A stretch of 64,000 nucleotides of DNA from assembly GCA_016721085.1 (NCBI GenBank), contig JADKJI010000001.1, forward strand, positions 78,033 through 142,032. Direction: 5' to 3'. The DNA comes from Chitinophagaceae bacterium (lineage in GTDB: Bacteria; Bacteroidota; Bacteroidia; Chitinophagales; Chitinophagaceae). Numbering within the stretch: position 1 is the first letter of the stretch; the number at the start of each line of letters is the position of its first letter. Shown piece after piece: positions 26,679 to 35,871 of the stretch. Position numbers and translations under genes: made by a program. The notes under the pieces were generated by a model. It was given only the letters and a program-made list of their open reading frames with translations, was not told the DNA's origin and did not search any database.

Positions 26679-28996
26679 TGGAAGGAAATCCAGCTGTTAA
26701 TCCAGCTCTTTACAATCTGAATCTGGACAATGTATCAGGTTCTTACCTGATTGTAAAAGCGAATAAAGCAGGTACTAACTATTACAATGAATTGACTAGT
26801 TCAGCCCCAGTTGTAAATCATAACATCAACTTATCTGGTGGTGGCGACAGAAGCCGTTATTTCTTCGGTTTCGACATGTTCGACCAGAAAGGTATTGTTT
26901 TGAATAACTACTTCAAGCGCTATACTGCTCGTGTTAACACCGAGTTCAACATCAAAAAGAATATCCGCATCGGTGAGAACCTGCAGGTATCTTACAACCA
27001 AGGTAATGGTGCTGGTTTGAATAGTGAAGGCACTGAAATTGCCAACACATACAAGCAACAAACCATCATCCCATTGTATAATATCAATGGAGACTTTGCA
27101 AGTTCCCGTGGTGCTAACCTCGGAAACGCGAATAACCCTGTAGCTACACGTATCCGTTCAAAGGACAACCGTGGTCATAACTACAGTGTATTCGGTAACA
27201 TGTACGCTGAAGTTGACTTCCTGAAACATTTTACTGCACGTACTAGCTTCGGTGGTACGTTCACAAATGACAACTACTATAACTACACTTTCCAGAGTTA
27301 TGAGAATGCTGAAAATAACTCAGGTACTTCTTATACAGAAGGTGTAAACTATTTCCGTTCTTGGACATGGACTAACCAATTGACTTATAAGAATTCTTTT
27401 GGAAAGCATGATGTAACTGCTGTTGCAGGTACAGAAGCGGTTGAAGAATGGGGTCGTGCTATTCAAGGTGTTCGTTTAGGATACTTTGTAGATAATGTAG
27501 ATTTCCGTTCACTCGACGCAGGTAGTGCTTCTGGTCAACGTAACTCAGGATCTCCTTATACTCCAGCTGCATTATTCTCCATCTTCGGAAAAGTGGATTA
27601 TGCATATAATGATAAATTCCTTGCTAGCGTAACAGTACGTCGCGATGGATCTTCCCGTTTCGGTGCTAACAACCGCTACGGTATCTTCCCTGCTGCTTCT
27701 CTCGGTTATCGCTTGTCCAGCGAATCTTTCATGCAGGATATCAAATGGATCACTGACTTGAAAATCAAGGGTAGCTGGGGACAAATGGGTAACCAACGTA
27801 TCAACCCAGCCAACTCCTTCAGTATCTATGGTTCTGGTCCTGGTAGCTCTAACTATGATATCACTGGTTCACAAAACTCAACTGTTGGTGGATTCCAATT
27901 ATCATTCGTGGGTAATCCTGATGGTAAATGGGAAACAAATACTACTACAAACGTAGGTTTTGAAGCTACTTTGTTCGGTGGTAAAACAGAGGTTATAGCA
28001 GAATGGTATAGCAAAAAAACAGATGATCTTCTGTTCCGTTTGCAACAAGTAGCAACAGCTGGAGCAGGTCCTGGTGGAAACCCAGCCTTCTACAACGTTG
28101 CTAGTATGAAAAATACCGGTTTAGACCTTTTGATTGGTCAAAAAGCAAATCTTGGCGGACCAAAAGGAGTTAAACTTGACGCAACTTTCACTTTCACTAC
28201 CTATAAGAATGAAGTTACTAAGATTGCTGAAGGCGTAAACTTCTTCGATACAGATGCAGGTGAAGGTGGACGTATTGGTGGTGTATTTATCCGTAATGCT
28301 GTTGGACATCCTCTTTCTTCATTCTTCGGATATGAAGTAATAGGTTTGTTCCAGGATGCAGCTGATGTGTCTAAGTCTCCAACCCAAACTTCTGCTGCCC
28401 CTGGTCGTTTCAAATACAGGGATGCAAATGGCGATGGCGCTATCACATCTGATGACCGCGTATTCTTCGGTTCTCCAAACCCTAAGTTCACTTATGGTTT
28501 GAACCTGAATGCTTCTTATGGAAACTTTGACATGGGCGTGTTCTTCTATGGTGCTGCTGGAAAGAAAGCTATCAACTATGTAAAATGGTGGACAGACTTC
28601 GTTCCTTCATTCCAGGGCGAAAAGAGCAAAGCTGCTTTATATGATTCTTGGTCTCCAGAAAAATCTGCTGCTGAGAACGCTAAAGCTACTGTGCCTATTC
28701 AGGAAGAAAGCGGAAACTTCAGCACTAATGGTGTTCCAAACTCCTATTATATGGAGAACGCTTCTTTCCTCCGTTTGAAAAACGTTTCACTTGGATATAC
28801 TTTCCCAAGTTCATTGGTTAGCAAAATTAAAGTTGACAGATTGCGTATCTATGTTCAGGCTACTAACTTGATGACTATCACTAAGTACACTGGTTTAGAT
28901 CCTGAAATCGCTGGTGGTGATACTGCCTTCGGTTTTGACGCTGGTGTTTATCCAACTGTTAAACAATTTTACTTTGGTGTAAACCTTGGCTTCTAA
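26639..28996 (+). CDS. SusC/RagA-type TonB-dependent transporter, barrel fragment
   Basis: Remainder of the same transporter, about 785 codons, real from about 26583. It shows the SusC barrel motifs NHNINLSGGGDRSRYFFGFDMF, NRYGIFPAASLGYRLS, LKIKGSWGQMGNQ, KYRDANGDGAITSDDRVFFGSPNPKFTYGLNL and the C-terminal aromatic VKQFYFGVNLGF that inserts in the outer membrane. Joined to the first part the protein is about 1075 residues, normal for the family. With SusD it would import a ligand across the outer membrane using TonB energy. The substrate cannot be inferred because no glycoside hydrolase is nearby. Confidence 0.9.
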   Translation: MPDYILAGTQSGVMEGNPAVNPALYNLNLDNVSGSYLIVKANKAGTNYYNELTSSAPVVNHNINLSGGGDRSRYFFGFDMFDQKGIVLNNYFKRYTARVNTEFNIKKNIRIGENLQVSYNQGNGAGLNSEGTEIANTYKQQTIIPLYNINGDFASSRGANLGNANNPVATRIRSKDNRGHNYSVFGNMYAEVDFLKHFTARTSFGGTFTNDNYYNYTFQSYENAENNSGTSYTEGVNYFRSWTWTNQLTYKNSFGKHDVTAVAGTEAVEEWGRAIQGVRLGYFVDNVDFRSLDAGSASGQRNSGSPYTPAALFSIFGKVDYAYNDKFLASVTVRRDGSSRFGANNRYGIFPAASLGYRLSSESFMQDIKWITDLKIKGSWGQMGNQRINPANSFSIYGSGPGSSNYDITGSQNSTVGGFQLSFVGNPDGKWETNTTTNVGFEATLFGGKTEVIAEWYSKKTDDLLFRLQQVATAGAGPGGNPAFYNVASMKNTGLDLLIGQKANLGGPKGVKLDATFTFTTYKNEVTKIAEGVNFFDTDAGEGGRIGGVFIRNAVGHPLSSFFGYEVIGLFQDAADVSKSPTQTSAAPGRFKYRDANGDGAITSDDRVFFGSPNPKFTYGLNLNASYGNFDMGVFFYGAAGKKAINYVKWWTDFVPSFQGEKSKAALYDSWSPEKSAAENAKATVPIQEESGNFSTNGVPNSYYMENASFLRLKNVSLGYTFPSSLVSKIKVDRLRIYVQATNLMTITKYTGLDPEIAGGDTAFGFDAGVYPTVKQFYFGVNLGF

Positions 28997-29027
28997 TTTT
29001 CGTAATACTTATATAAATACTTCAAGT

Positions 29028-30788
29028 ATGAAAAAATTCTTTTATTCCTTAATATGTCTGTCTCTGGTGGGTGTTATCACCTATTCGTGCAGCAAAAGCT
29101 TCCTGGAGCGAACCCCTAAGGGCTCTTTGGATGAAAATACATTAGCTAACAAGAAAGGGGTGGAAGCCCTGTTAATTGGAGCCTATTCAGTATTGGATGG
29201 TTTCATCGATGGTGGTGGTATCTTCCTTGGTGGCTGGCAAAGTGCCGGTTCTAACTGGGTTTATGGTGGTGTTTCCGGCGGTGATGCCCATAAGGGTTCC
29301 GACGGTGGTGACCAGCCAGATATCATTCCAATCGAACGTTGCGAATCAACTCCAACAAACGATTATTTCAACGTAAAATGGAGTGTGGTTTATGAAGGTG
29401 TAACACGTTCGAATTCAGTTTTAAAGGTTATGGCAAAAGCAACTGATATCAGTGCCAGCGACATCACCCGCATTACTGCAGAAGCACGTTTCCTCAGAGG
29501 ACATTATCATTTCGAAGCAAAGAAAATGTATAAGAATGTTCCTTATGTAGATGAAACAGTTACTGACTATAGGGTTCCTAATGATAAGGATATCTGGCCT
29601 GAAATCGAAGCAGATTTAAAATATGCTTATGATAACTTACCAGAAATCATGAATGCAAAAGGTCGCGTTAACAAATGGGCTGCAGCTGCATTGTATGCAA
29701 AAGCATTGCTTTATCAAGGTAAATATGCAGAAGCTAAAACTGTATTTGACCTGGTTTATACTACAGGTAAAAATGCTCAAGGTCAAAAATTCGGACTGTT
29801 GTCTAAGTTCCATGCCGCATTTGATGCTGAAACAGAAAATAGCAACGAATCAGTTTTCGCTGTTCAGTATTCTGTGAATGATGGTGCACCAGATGCTGCC
29901 AACGGTGGATGGGGTGAAGTATTGAACTTCCCTTATAACGCCGGTCCTGGTGGTTGCTGCGGTTTCTTCCAACCTTCACAAGATCTCGTAAACTCATTCC
30001 AGGTTGATGCAAATGGTCTTCCTTTGCTCGATACCTATAATGCAAACGAAGTAAAAAATGACCAGGGAATCACTTCCGCTGCTCCATTTACTCCAACAAC
30101 AGTTGCTCTGGATGCTCGTATCGACTGGACTGTAGGCCGTCGTGGTATTCCTTACCTCGATCATGGCAAACACCCAGGTGCTGACTGGGTTCGTCTTCAA
30201 TCTTATGGTGGACCATATTCACCAGTGAAGAACGTATTCACAAAAGCTGAAAAAGATAAGCTTTCTGATAAAGGTTTCTGGACAAGTGGTGTTACTGCTA
30301 CTAACTATACCCTCATCCGTTTTGCTGATGTTATCCTTATGTTGGCTGAATGTGAAGTTGAAGTTGGAAGCCTGGAAAAAGCTCGTCAATATGTGAATGA
30401 AATTCGTGCACGCGCTGCTAACCCAGCTGGTTTCGTTCTTGATGGCGCTGTTCCTGCAGCAAATTACAAAGTAGGTCTTTACACTACCCCATGGGTTGAT
30501 AAAGTACTTGCTCGTAAAGCAGTACACTTCGAAAGAAGAATTGAATTAGGTATGGAAGGACATCGCTTCTTCGACCTCGTTCGTTGGGGTGAAGCAAAAG
30601 CTACTCTGGATGCTTATTACAAATATGTAAGCGGAACTACAACTCCAAGCATTAATAATCAGCGCGAATATCTGAAGGTGCCTTCAGTACCAACATTCGT
30701 AACTGGTAAGAGCGAATACTTCCCTATTCCTCAGCGTCAAATTGACCTTTCAAACGGTACTTTGAAGCAAAATCCTGGATATAACTAA
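29028..30788 (+). CDS. SusD/RagB-family outer-membrane lipoprotein
   Basis: 586 residues from the ATG at 29028, 31 bases after the SusC stop. A lipoprotein signal (LVGVITYSC, Cys at about residue 21) is followed by the SusD pattern: FLERTPKGSLDENTLANKKGVEALLIGAYSVLDG, the TPR-like helices (ITAEARFLRGHYHFEAKKMY; ALYAKALLYQGKYAEAK) and the C-terminal RRIELGMEGHRFFDLVRWGEA with final YFPIPQRQIDLSNGTLKQNPGY. It caps SusC and binds the ligand on the cell surface. The GPGGCCGFF stretch with adjacent cysteines near residue 310 is unusual for the family. Confidence 0.95.
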   Translation: MKKFFYSLICLSLVGVITYSCSKSFLERTPKGSLDENTLANKKGVEALLIGAYSVLDGFIDGGGIFLGGWQSAGSNWVYGGVSGGDAHKGSDGGDQPDIIPIERCESTPTNDYFNVKWSVVYEGVTRSNSVLKVMAKATDISASDITRITAEARFLRGHYHFEAKKMYKNVPYVDETVTDYRVPNDKDIWPEIEADLKYAYDNLPEIMNAKGRVNKWAAAALYAKALLYQGKYAEAKTVFDLVYTTGKNAQGQKFGLLSKFHAAFDAETENSNESVFAVQYSVNDGAPDAANGGWGEVLNFPYNAGPGGCCGFFQPSQDLVNSFQVDANGLPLLDTYNANEVKNDQGITSAAPFTPTTVALDARIDWTVGRRGIPYLDHGKHPGADWVRLQSYGGPYSPVKNVFTKAEKDKLSDKGFWTSGVTATNYTLIRFADVILMLAECEVEVGSLEKARQYVNEIRARAANPAGFVLDGAVPAANYKVGLYTTPWVDKVLARKAVHFERRIELGMEGHRFFDLVRWGEAKATLDAYYKYVSGTTTPSINNQREYLKVPSVPTFVTGKSEYFPIPQRQIDLSNGTLKQNPGYN

Positions 30789-30812
30789 GAAGTATTGATA
30801 TAATTCAAGAAA

Positions 30813-30843
30813 GGGCAGAGAGTAAAATCTCTGCCTTTTTTTT
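30813..30843 (+). terminator. Intrinsic terminator after susD
   Basis: An eight-bp perfect stem (GGCAGAGA / TCTCTGCC) with a six-base loop is followed by eight T residues. It lies about 25 bases after the SusD stop, so the downstream lipoprotein genes either depend on read-through or have their own promoter. Confidence 0.9.
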
Positions 30844-30891
30844 GTACTTATATTGTTGAATTTGGGTATTGCTTTTTACCTTCATGTCACT

Positions 30892-33800
30892 ATGCGTAAC
30901 TCTCCTTTTTATCTTTTGCTTCCATTGATTTTATTGGTAGCATGTAACAATAAGAAAACCTTATTTACACTACTTCCATCGTCAGCTACTAATATTCACT
31001 TCTCCAACACCATTCATGAAACCGATACGGTTAACGTACTTGATTTTGAGAATGTTTATAATGGAGGAGGAGTAGGTATAGCCGATTTTAATAGTGATGG
31101 CCTGCAGGATATTTATTTTACGGGCAATACTGTTCCCAATAAACTATATCTCAACAAAGGAAAATTTCAGTTCGATGATATCACTTCCATTTCAGGTGTT
31201 GAAGGAAAAGGCAGATGGAGCAGGGGAGTGGCAACAGTAGATATCAATAACGATGGATTGATGGATATGTACGTATGTGCTTCGGTAAAAGACAATCCTG
31301 AAGAGAGAAGAAATCTGTTGTATGTGAACCAGGGAAATAATGAAAATAAAATCCCTGTGTTTAAAGAGATGGCTTCCGAATATGGTTTGAATGATACTAC
31401 ACAAACAACCATGGCCGCATTCTTCGATTATGACAATGATGGCGACCTGGATGTTTATTTGTGCGTAAACCATATCATTGATGGAGACTTCCCAAATAGG
31501 TTCAGACCCCGAATGATAAAAGGCGAACATCCAAGCACTGGCCGCCTATACCAAAACAACTGGAATGATACATTAAAGCATCCCACATTTACTGATGTTT
31601 CTGTAAAGGCAGGTGCATTGATAGAAGGATATGGACATGCAGTATCCATTGCAGATATCAATAACGATGGATGGAAGGATATTTATGTAACAAATGATTA
31701 TCTGGCCCAGAACATCCTTTATATCAACAATCATGATGGCACGTTTACAGATAAAGTAACGGAGTATTTCAAACACACTTCTGCCAATTCAATGGGTAAT
31801 GATATTACAGATATAAATAATGATGGATTTGCTGATGTTATTGAGTTGGATATGAATCCCGAAGACAACTTCAGGAAGAAGATGATGATGAATGCCAACA
31901 GTTATCAAACCTACCAAAACAGCGATGCATTGGGTTATCAATACCAATACGTTCGTAATACCCTGCAGTTAAATCGTGGTCCCAGAGTAGGGAATAATGA
32001 TTCTGTGGGTAGCCCTTTCTTTAGCGAAATCGCTTTTTTTGCCGGCATTGCTGAAACCGATTGGAGCTGGACTCCGATGGTCACAGATTTTGATAATGAT
32101 GGGTATCGCGATATCATCATTACAAATGGTTTCCCACGAGATGTTACTGATCATGATTTTGTTGCTTTCAGAAAAGATGCGTTTTCTGTTACTACAAAGA
32201 AGGATCTGCTGGAACAAATTCCTGAAGTGAAGTTGCATAATTATGGTTACCATAATTCCGGTAATCTGAAATTTACAGATGAAACTACTGCCTGGGGTTT
32301 ACAAGACGCCAGTTTTTCTAATGGAGCAGCCTATGCCGACCTCGACAATGATGGTGATCTTGATTTCGTTGTCAATAATATAAATGATGAAGCTTTTGTT
32401 TATCAGAATAACCTTCGAACAAATTCAAAGGAAGATAAACACTATTTAGAGCTTTCATTAAAAGGGGATTCCCTTAACCGTAATGGAATCGGGGCTGTTA
32501 TCAATATTTATTATGACAGCAGAAAACAGTTTTATGAAAACACGCCTTATAGAGGCTACCTGTCATCTGTACAGCAAAATCCACATTTTGGATTAGATAC
32601 TGTTTCTGTTGTGGATTCAGTTGTTATAATCTGGCCTGGCGGACAATACCAAAAATTAACCAATGTAAAAGCAGATCAAATTCTTTCAATAACAAAAGCA
32701 GCTTCTGCTTCTACAGTAGCACCGATGCCTGCCTTTGCAAACAATTCATTATTTAAAGACATTACCTTAATGTCTCAAACAGGGTATATTGATGTTGAAA
32801 GGGATTTTGTGGATTTCAATATTCAAAAGTTGTTACCGCATAAATATTCTGAAAGCGGCCCTGCAATGGCTGTTGCCGACCTCGATGGTAATCATTTGGA
32901 TGATTTGGTTTTAGGAGGTTCATATGGACATAGTGCCATGATTTTTTTACAGCAAAACAATGGAAGTTTCCAGAAAAAAGAATTGATACCCGGAGGAACT
33001 GATTTCACCAAACCATGGGAAGATGCAGGGATCGTACTTTTTGATGCCGATAAAGATGGCGATATAGATATCTACATTGCAAGTGGTGGCTATGAAAATA
33101 CGGCCAATACAAAAAGTTATGCCGATAATCTATTTGTCAATGATGGCAAAGGCGGATTTTATAAGGATACAGCAGCTCTTCCTGTAAATTTAAACAGCAA
33201 GTCATGTGTCAGGGCAGTTGATTATGATAAGGATGGAGACCTGGATCTTTTCCTGGCTGGAAGGGTTGAACCATGGATGTATCCAAAGCCTGTGAGTAGT
33301 AGTATTTATAGAAATGATTCAAAAGATGGCAAAATAACATTTACGGATATCACCTCGACTGTTGCCCCATCGCTAAAGAATGTAGGCCTGATTAGCGATG
33401 CCATCTTTACTGATTTTGATAACGACGATTGGCCCGATTTGATATTAGCAGGAGAGTGGATGTCTATCACTTTCTTGAAAAATGAAAAAGGTGTATTTAA
33501 AGATATAACAGCAAATTCAGGAGTTGATAAAGCGATTGGATGGTGGCGAAGTTTGTTGCCTGGCGATTTCGATAATGATGGGGATATAGACTATATAGCA
33601 GGAAATCTTGGACAGAATTCCTTTTACAGGGCTAGCGATAAATATCCGGTTCATGTTTATGCGAAAGACTTCGATAAGAATGGATCGTATGATGCTGTTC
33701 CTTCATTGTTCCTTCCATCTTCACAGCAAGATCATACTTTAAAGGAATATCCCGCACAGGTTAGAGATGATATGGTTAAGCAGATGATTGGCTTCAGGTC

Positions 33801-34467
33801 AAAGTACCAGAACTATAAATTATATGCGAATGCTACTATTGACCAAATGTTTACTGCGGAAGAAATGAAAGGAGTGCAAACGGTTACCGCTAATTCGTTT
33901 TCTCATGTTTTTATCCGCAATAATGGTAATGGTCATTTTGAAATGATACAATTGCCAGATGAAGCACAGTTTTCCTGTCTGAATGGTATGGTGGCAGATG
34001 ATATTGATGGAGATGGGTTACTTGATTTGCTTGCTGCTGGAAATGACTATGGAACAGAAGTAGCTGTGGGTCGTTATGATGCTTGCAGTGGTCTTGTATT
34101 AAAGGGAAACGGAAAAGGAAATTTTACTTCGCTTTCCATGCTGCAATCTGGATTATTCATTCCAGGAAATGGAAAAGCACTGACCAGCGTTATAAGTCCA
34201 TCTGGAAATCTGTTGATCGCTGCAAGCCAAAACAGGGGCCCCTTAAAAATATTCGAAAGCCGGAATTCCCTGACTTTACAAAGGGCTGAGCCAACTGATA
34301 TATATGCCCTGTTGATTTTTAAGGATGGGAAAAAGCAAAAAAGGGAATTTGGTTTCGGTACTTCTTACCTATCACAATCCGCCCGTTATTTTTCTATTCC
34401 ACCAGGAGTAGTTTCTATAGAAATTGTCGATTATTTATCTAAAAAAAGAATACTTTCAATTCCTTAA
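30892..34467 (+). CDS. FG-GAP/VCBS-repeat lipoprotein with ASPIC/UnbV domain
   Basis: 1191 residues from the ATG at 30892; an upstream in-frame start would precede the lipoprotein signal LPLILLVAC. The protein is a double propeller-like array of FG-GAP/VCBS repeats, with many calcium-type loops such as DFNSDGLQD, DINNDGLMD, DYDNDGDLD, DFDNDGYRD, DKDGDIDIY and DYDKDGDLD. Between the arrays (about residues 525-610) sits an ASPIC/UnbV segment (GIGAVINIYYD ... VVIIWPGGQYQKL). Proteins of this build accompany SusCD pairs in many Bacteroidota. They are thought to act at the surface, but the biochemical role is not known. The next gene starts ten bases after this one, so they form one unit. Confidence 0.9.
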   Translation: MRNSPFYLLLPLILLVACNNKKTLFTLLPSSATNIHFSNTIHETDTVNVLDFENVYNGGGVGIADFNSDGLQDIYFTGNTVPNKLYLNKGKFQFDDITSISGVEGKGRWSRGVATVDINNDGLMDMYVCASVKDNPEERRNLLYVNQGNNENKIPVFKEMASEYGLNDTTQTTMAAFFDYDNDGDLDVYLCVNHIIDGDFPNRFRPRMIKGEHPSTGRLYQNNWNDTLKHPTFTDVSVKAGALIEGYGHAVSIADINNDGWKDIYVTNDYLAQNILYINNHDGTFTDKVTEYFKHTSANSMGNDITDINNDGFADVIELDMNPEDNFRKKMMMNANSYQTYQNSDALGYQYQYVRNTLQLNRGPRVGNNDSVGSPFFSEIAFFAGIAETDWSWTPMVTDFDNDGYRDIIITNGFPRDVTDHDFVAFRKDAFSVTTKKDLLEQIPEVKLHNYGYHNSGNLKFTDETTAWGLQDASFSNGAAYADLDNDGDLDFVVNNINDEAFVYQNNLRTNSKEDKHYLELSLKGDSLNRNGIGAVINIYYDSRKQFYENTPYRGYLSSVQQNPHFGLDTVSVVDSVVIIWPGGQYQKLTNVKADQILSITKAASASTVAPMPAFANNSLFKDITLMSQTGYIDVERDFVDFNIQKLLPHKYSESGPAMAVADLDGNHLDDLVLGGSYGHSAMIFLQQNNGSFQKKELIPGGTDFTKPWEDAGIVLFDADKDGDIDIYIASGGYENTANTKSYADNLFVNDGKGGFYKDTAALPVNLNSKSCVRAVDYDKDGDLDLFLAGRVEPWMYPKPVSSSIYRNDSKDGKITFTDITSTVAPSLKNVGLISDAIFTDFDNDDWPDLILAGEWMSITFLKNEKGVFKDITANSGVDKAIGWWRSLLPGDFDNDGDIDYIAGNLGQNSFYRASDKYPVHVYAKDFDKNGSYDAVPSLFLPSSQQDHTLKEYPAQVRDDMVKQMIGFRSKYQNYKLYANATIDQMFTAEEMKGVQTVTANSFSHVFIRNNGNGHFEMIQLPDEAQFSCLNGMVADDIDGDGLLDLLAAGNDYGTEVAVGRYDACSGLVLKGNGKGNFTSLSMLQSGLFIPGNGKALTSVISPSGNLLIAASQNRGPLKIFESRNSLTLQRAEPTDIYALLIFKDGKKQKREFGFGTSYLSQSARYFSIPPGVVSIEIVDYLSKKRILSIP

Positions 34468-34477
34468 TTGCTGTCAG

Positions 34478-35773
34478 ATGAAAAAACTCTTTTCCGTTTC
34501 TGCAATAGTTGCAGTCTTCCTGCTACTGCATTCCTGTAATTCAAACTCTTCAGTGGCGGCTATTGATGAAGCCGAAGTATTACATCAAAATCAGGACCAG
34601 TTAACACAGGTGATAATCTATGACGTTTTTACTCCGCCTGTTGCCAGCCGGATTTATGTTTATTCATCCCTGGCTTCATATGAAGCTATCCGTTTCAGTG
34701 ATCCTAAGGCTAGTTCTATTGCTGCTAAATTGCATGGATTTAAGCCAATGCCAGAGCCTGAGAAAGGGCAATCCTATAATTATAGTCTGGCAGCAACAAC
34801 CGCTTTCTTTACAGTAGTCAAGAAAGTGAAAGTGTTTTCGGTTGATTCGTTGAAAAAATATGAGGATGAGCTTTATGGACGCTATAAAGGGTCAATGAAT
34901 GAAGAAACATATAAACGTTCTGTTGCTTTTGGGGATACCATCGGTAAAGTGATTTTGGAAAGGGCAATGACAGATGGTTATTTACAATCGAGGGGAAAGT
35001 CTAAGTTTTTAGGAAGTGAAGAAGCCGGTAAATGGCGTCCAACCCCTCCTGATTATATGGATGGTGTTGAATGGTGCTGGAACACCATGAAGCCGATGGT
35101 TTTGGATTCTGCCTCCCAATTTATGCCCGCGCGCCCACCCGCTTTTAGCAAGGATAGCAGTAGTGAATTTTACAAATTTGCAAAAGAGGTATATGATATA
35201 AATAAAGGATTGACAGAAGAGCAGAAAACCATTGCAAAATATTGGGATGATAATCCTTTTGTAGTTGAGCACTCTGGTCATATGATGTTTGGTACTAAAA
35301 AAATAACTCCGGGTGGACATTGGATGGGCATTGCTGCAATAGCAGCCAGACAAACAAAGGCTAGTCCGGTTAAGGTGGCAGAAACATATGCATTAACAGC
35401 AATTGCCTTGTATGATGGCTTTATTGCTTGTTGGGATGAAAAATACAGAAGTAATGTAATTAGGCCTATCACTGTTATCAATGAATGGTGGAATCCAGGT
35501 TGGTCTTCATTTCTGCAAACACCCCCTTTCCCAGAATACACAAGCGGACATAGTACCATAACCGCTTCCGCTGCTACAGTATTGAAAATCTTGTATGGAA
35601 CCAGTTTCGCATTTCAGGATACCAGCGACCTCCGCTATATTGGAATGCAGCGTCATTTCGATTCTTTCCGTCAGGCTGCTGATGAAGCTTCTATTAGCAG
35701 GGTGTATGGTGGCATCCATTACCGTTCAGGTACTGATGCTGGAGTTGTTCAGGGTAAGAAAGTAGGGGGCTGA
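34478..35773 (+). CDS. Vanadium-dependent haloperoxidase/PAP2-like lipoprotein
   Basis: 431 residues from the ATG at 34478, ten bases after the FG-GAP gene. Lipoprotein signal VFLLLHSC. The C-terminal half carries the vanadate/phosphate pocket of the PAP2-haloperoxidase fold: RPITVINEWW (first Arg), PEYTSGHSTITASAA (Ser-Gly-His) and SRVYGGIHYRSGTDAG (Arg and His). All pocket residues appear intact. The fold holds both bromo/chloroperoxidases and acid phosphatases, and the sequence does not decide between them. Context with SusCD and FG-GAP/ASPIC proteins is a recurring one in this phylum. It would sit on the outer membrane, facing the periplasm or the outside. A terminator follows. Confidence 0.88.
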   Translation: MKKLFSVSAIVAVFLLLHSCNSNSSVAAIDEAEVLHQNQDQLTQVIIYDVFTPPVASRIYVYSSLASYEAIRFSDPKASSIAAKLHGFKPMPEPEKGQSYNYSLAATTAFFTVVKKVKVFSVDSLKKYEDELYGRYKGSMNEETYKRSVAFGDTIGKVILERAMTDGYLQSRGKSKFLGSEEAGKWRPTPPDYMDGVEWCWNTMKPMVLDSASQFMPARPPAFSKDSSSEFYKFAKEVYDINKGLTEEQKTIAKYWDDNPFVVEHSGHMMFGTKKITPGGHWMGIAAIAARQTKASPVKVAETYALTAIALYDGFIACWDEKYRSNVIRPITVINEWWNPGWSSFLQTPPFPEYTSGHSTITASAATVLKILYGTSFAFQDTSDLRYIGMQRHFDSFRQAADEASISRVYGGIHYRSGTDAGVVQGKKVGG

Positions 35774-35823
35774 TTGTAAATAAAGTAATGGGTAAATAGA
35801 GAGTAACATAAAATTTATATCTA

Positions 35824-35850
35824 AAAGGAGCTGATTTCGGCTCCTTTTTT
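35824..35850 (+). terminator. Intrinsic terminator after the haloperoxidase gene
   Basis: An eight-bp perfect stem (AAAGGAGC / GCTCCTTT) with an eight-base loop ends in a T run. It closes the uptake locus. Confidence 0.88.
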
Positions 35851-35859
35851 ATTTATCCC

Positions 35860-35867
35860 TACTTTTG
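35860..35867 (+). promoter_or_regulatory. -7 promoter box immediately before the rRNA methyltransferase start
   Basis: TACTTTTG fits TAnnTTTG exactly and ends only four bases before the ATG at 35872. The expected -33 region falls inside the upstream terminator and has no good TTG. The transcript would begin at or next to the start codon. Confidence 0.55.
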
Positions 35868-35871
35868 CGGC

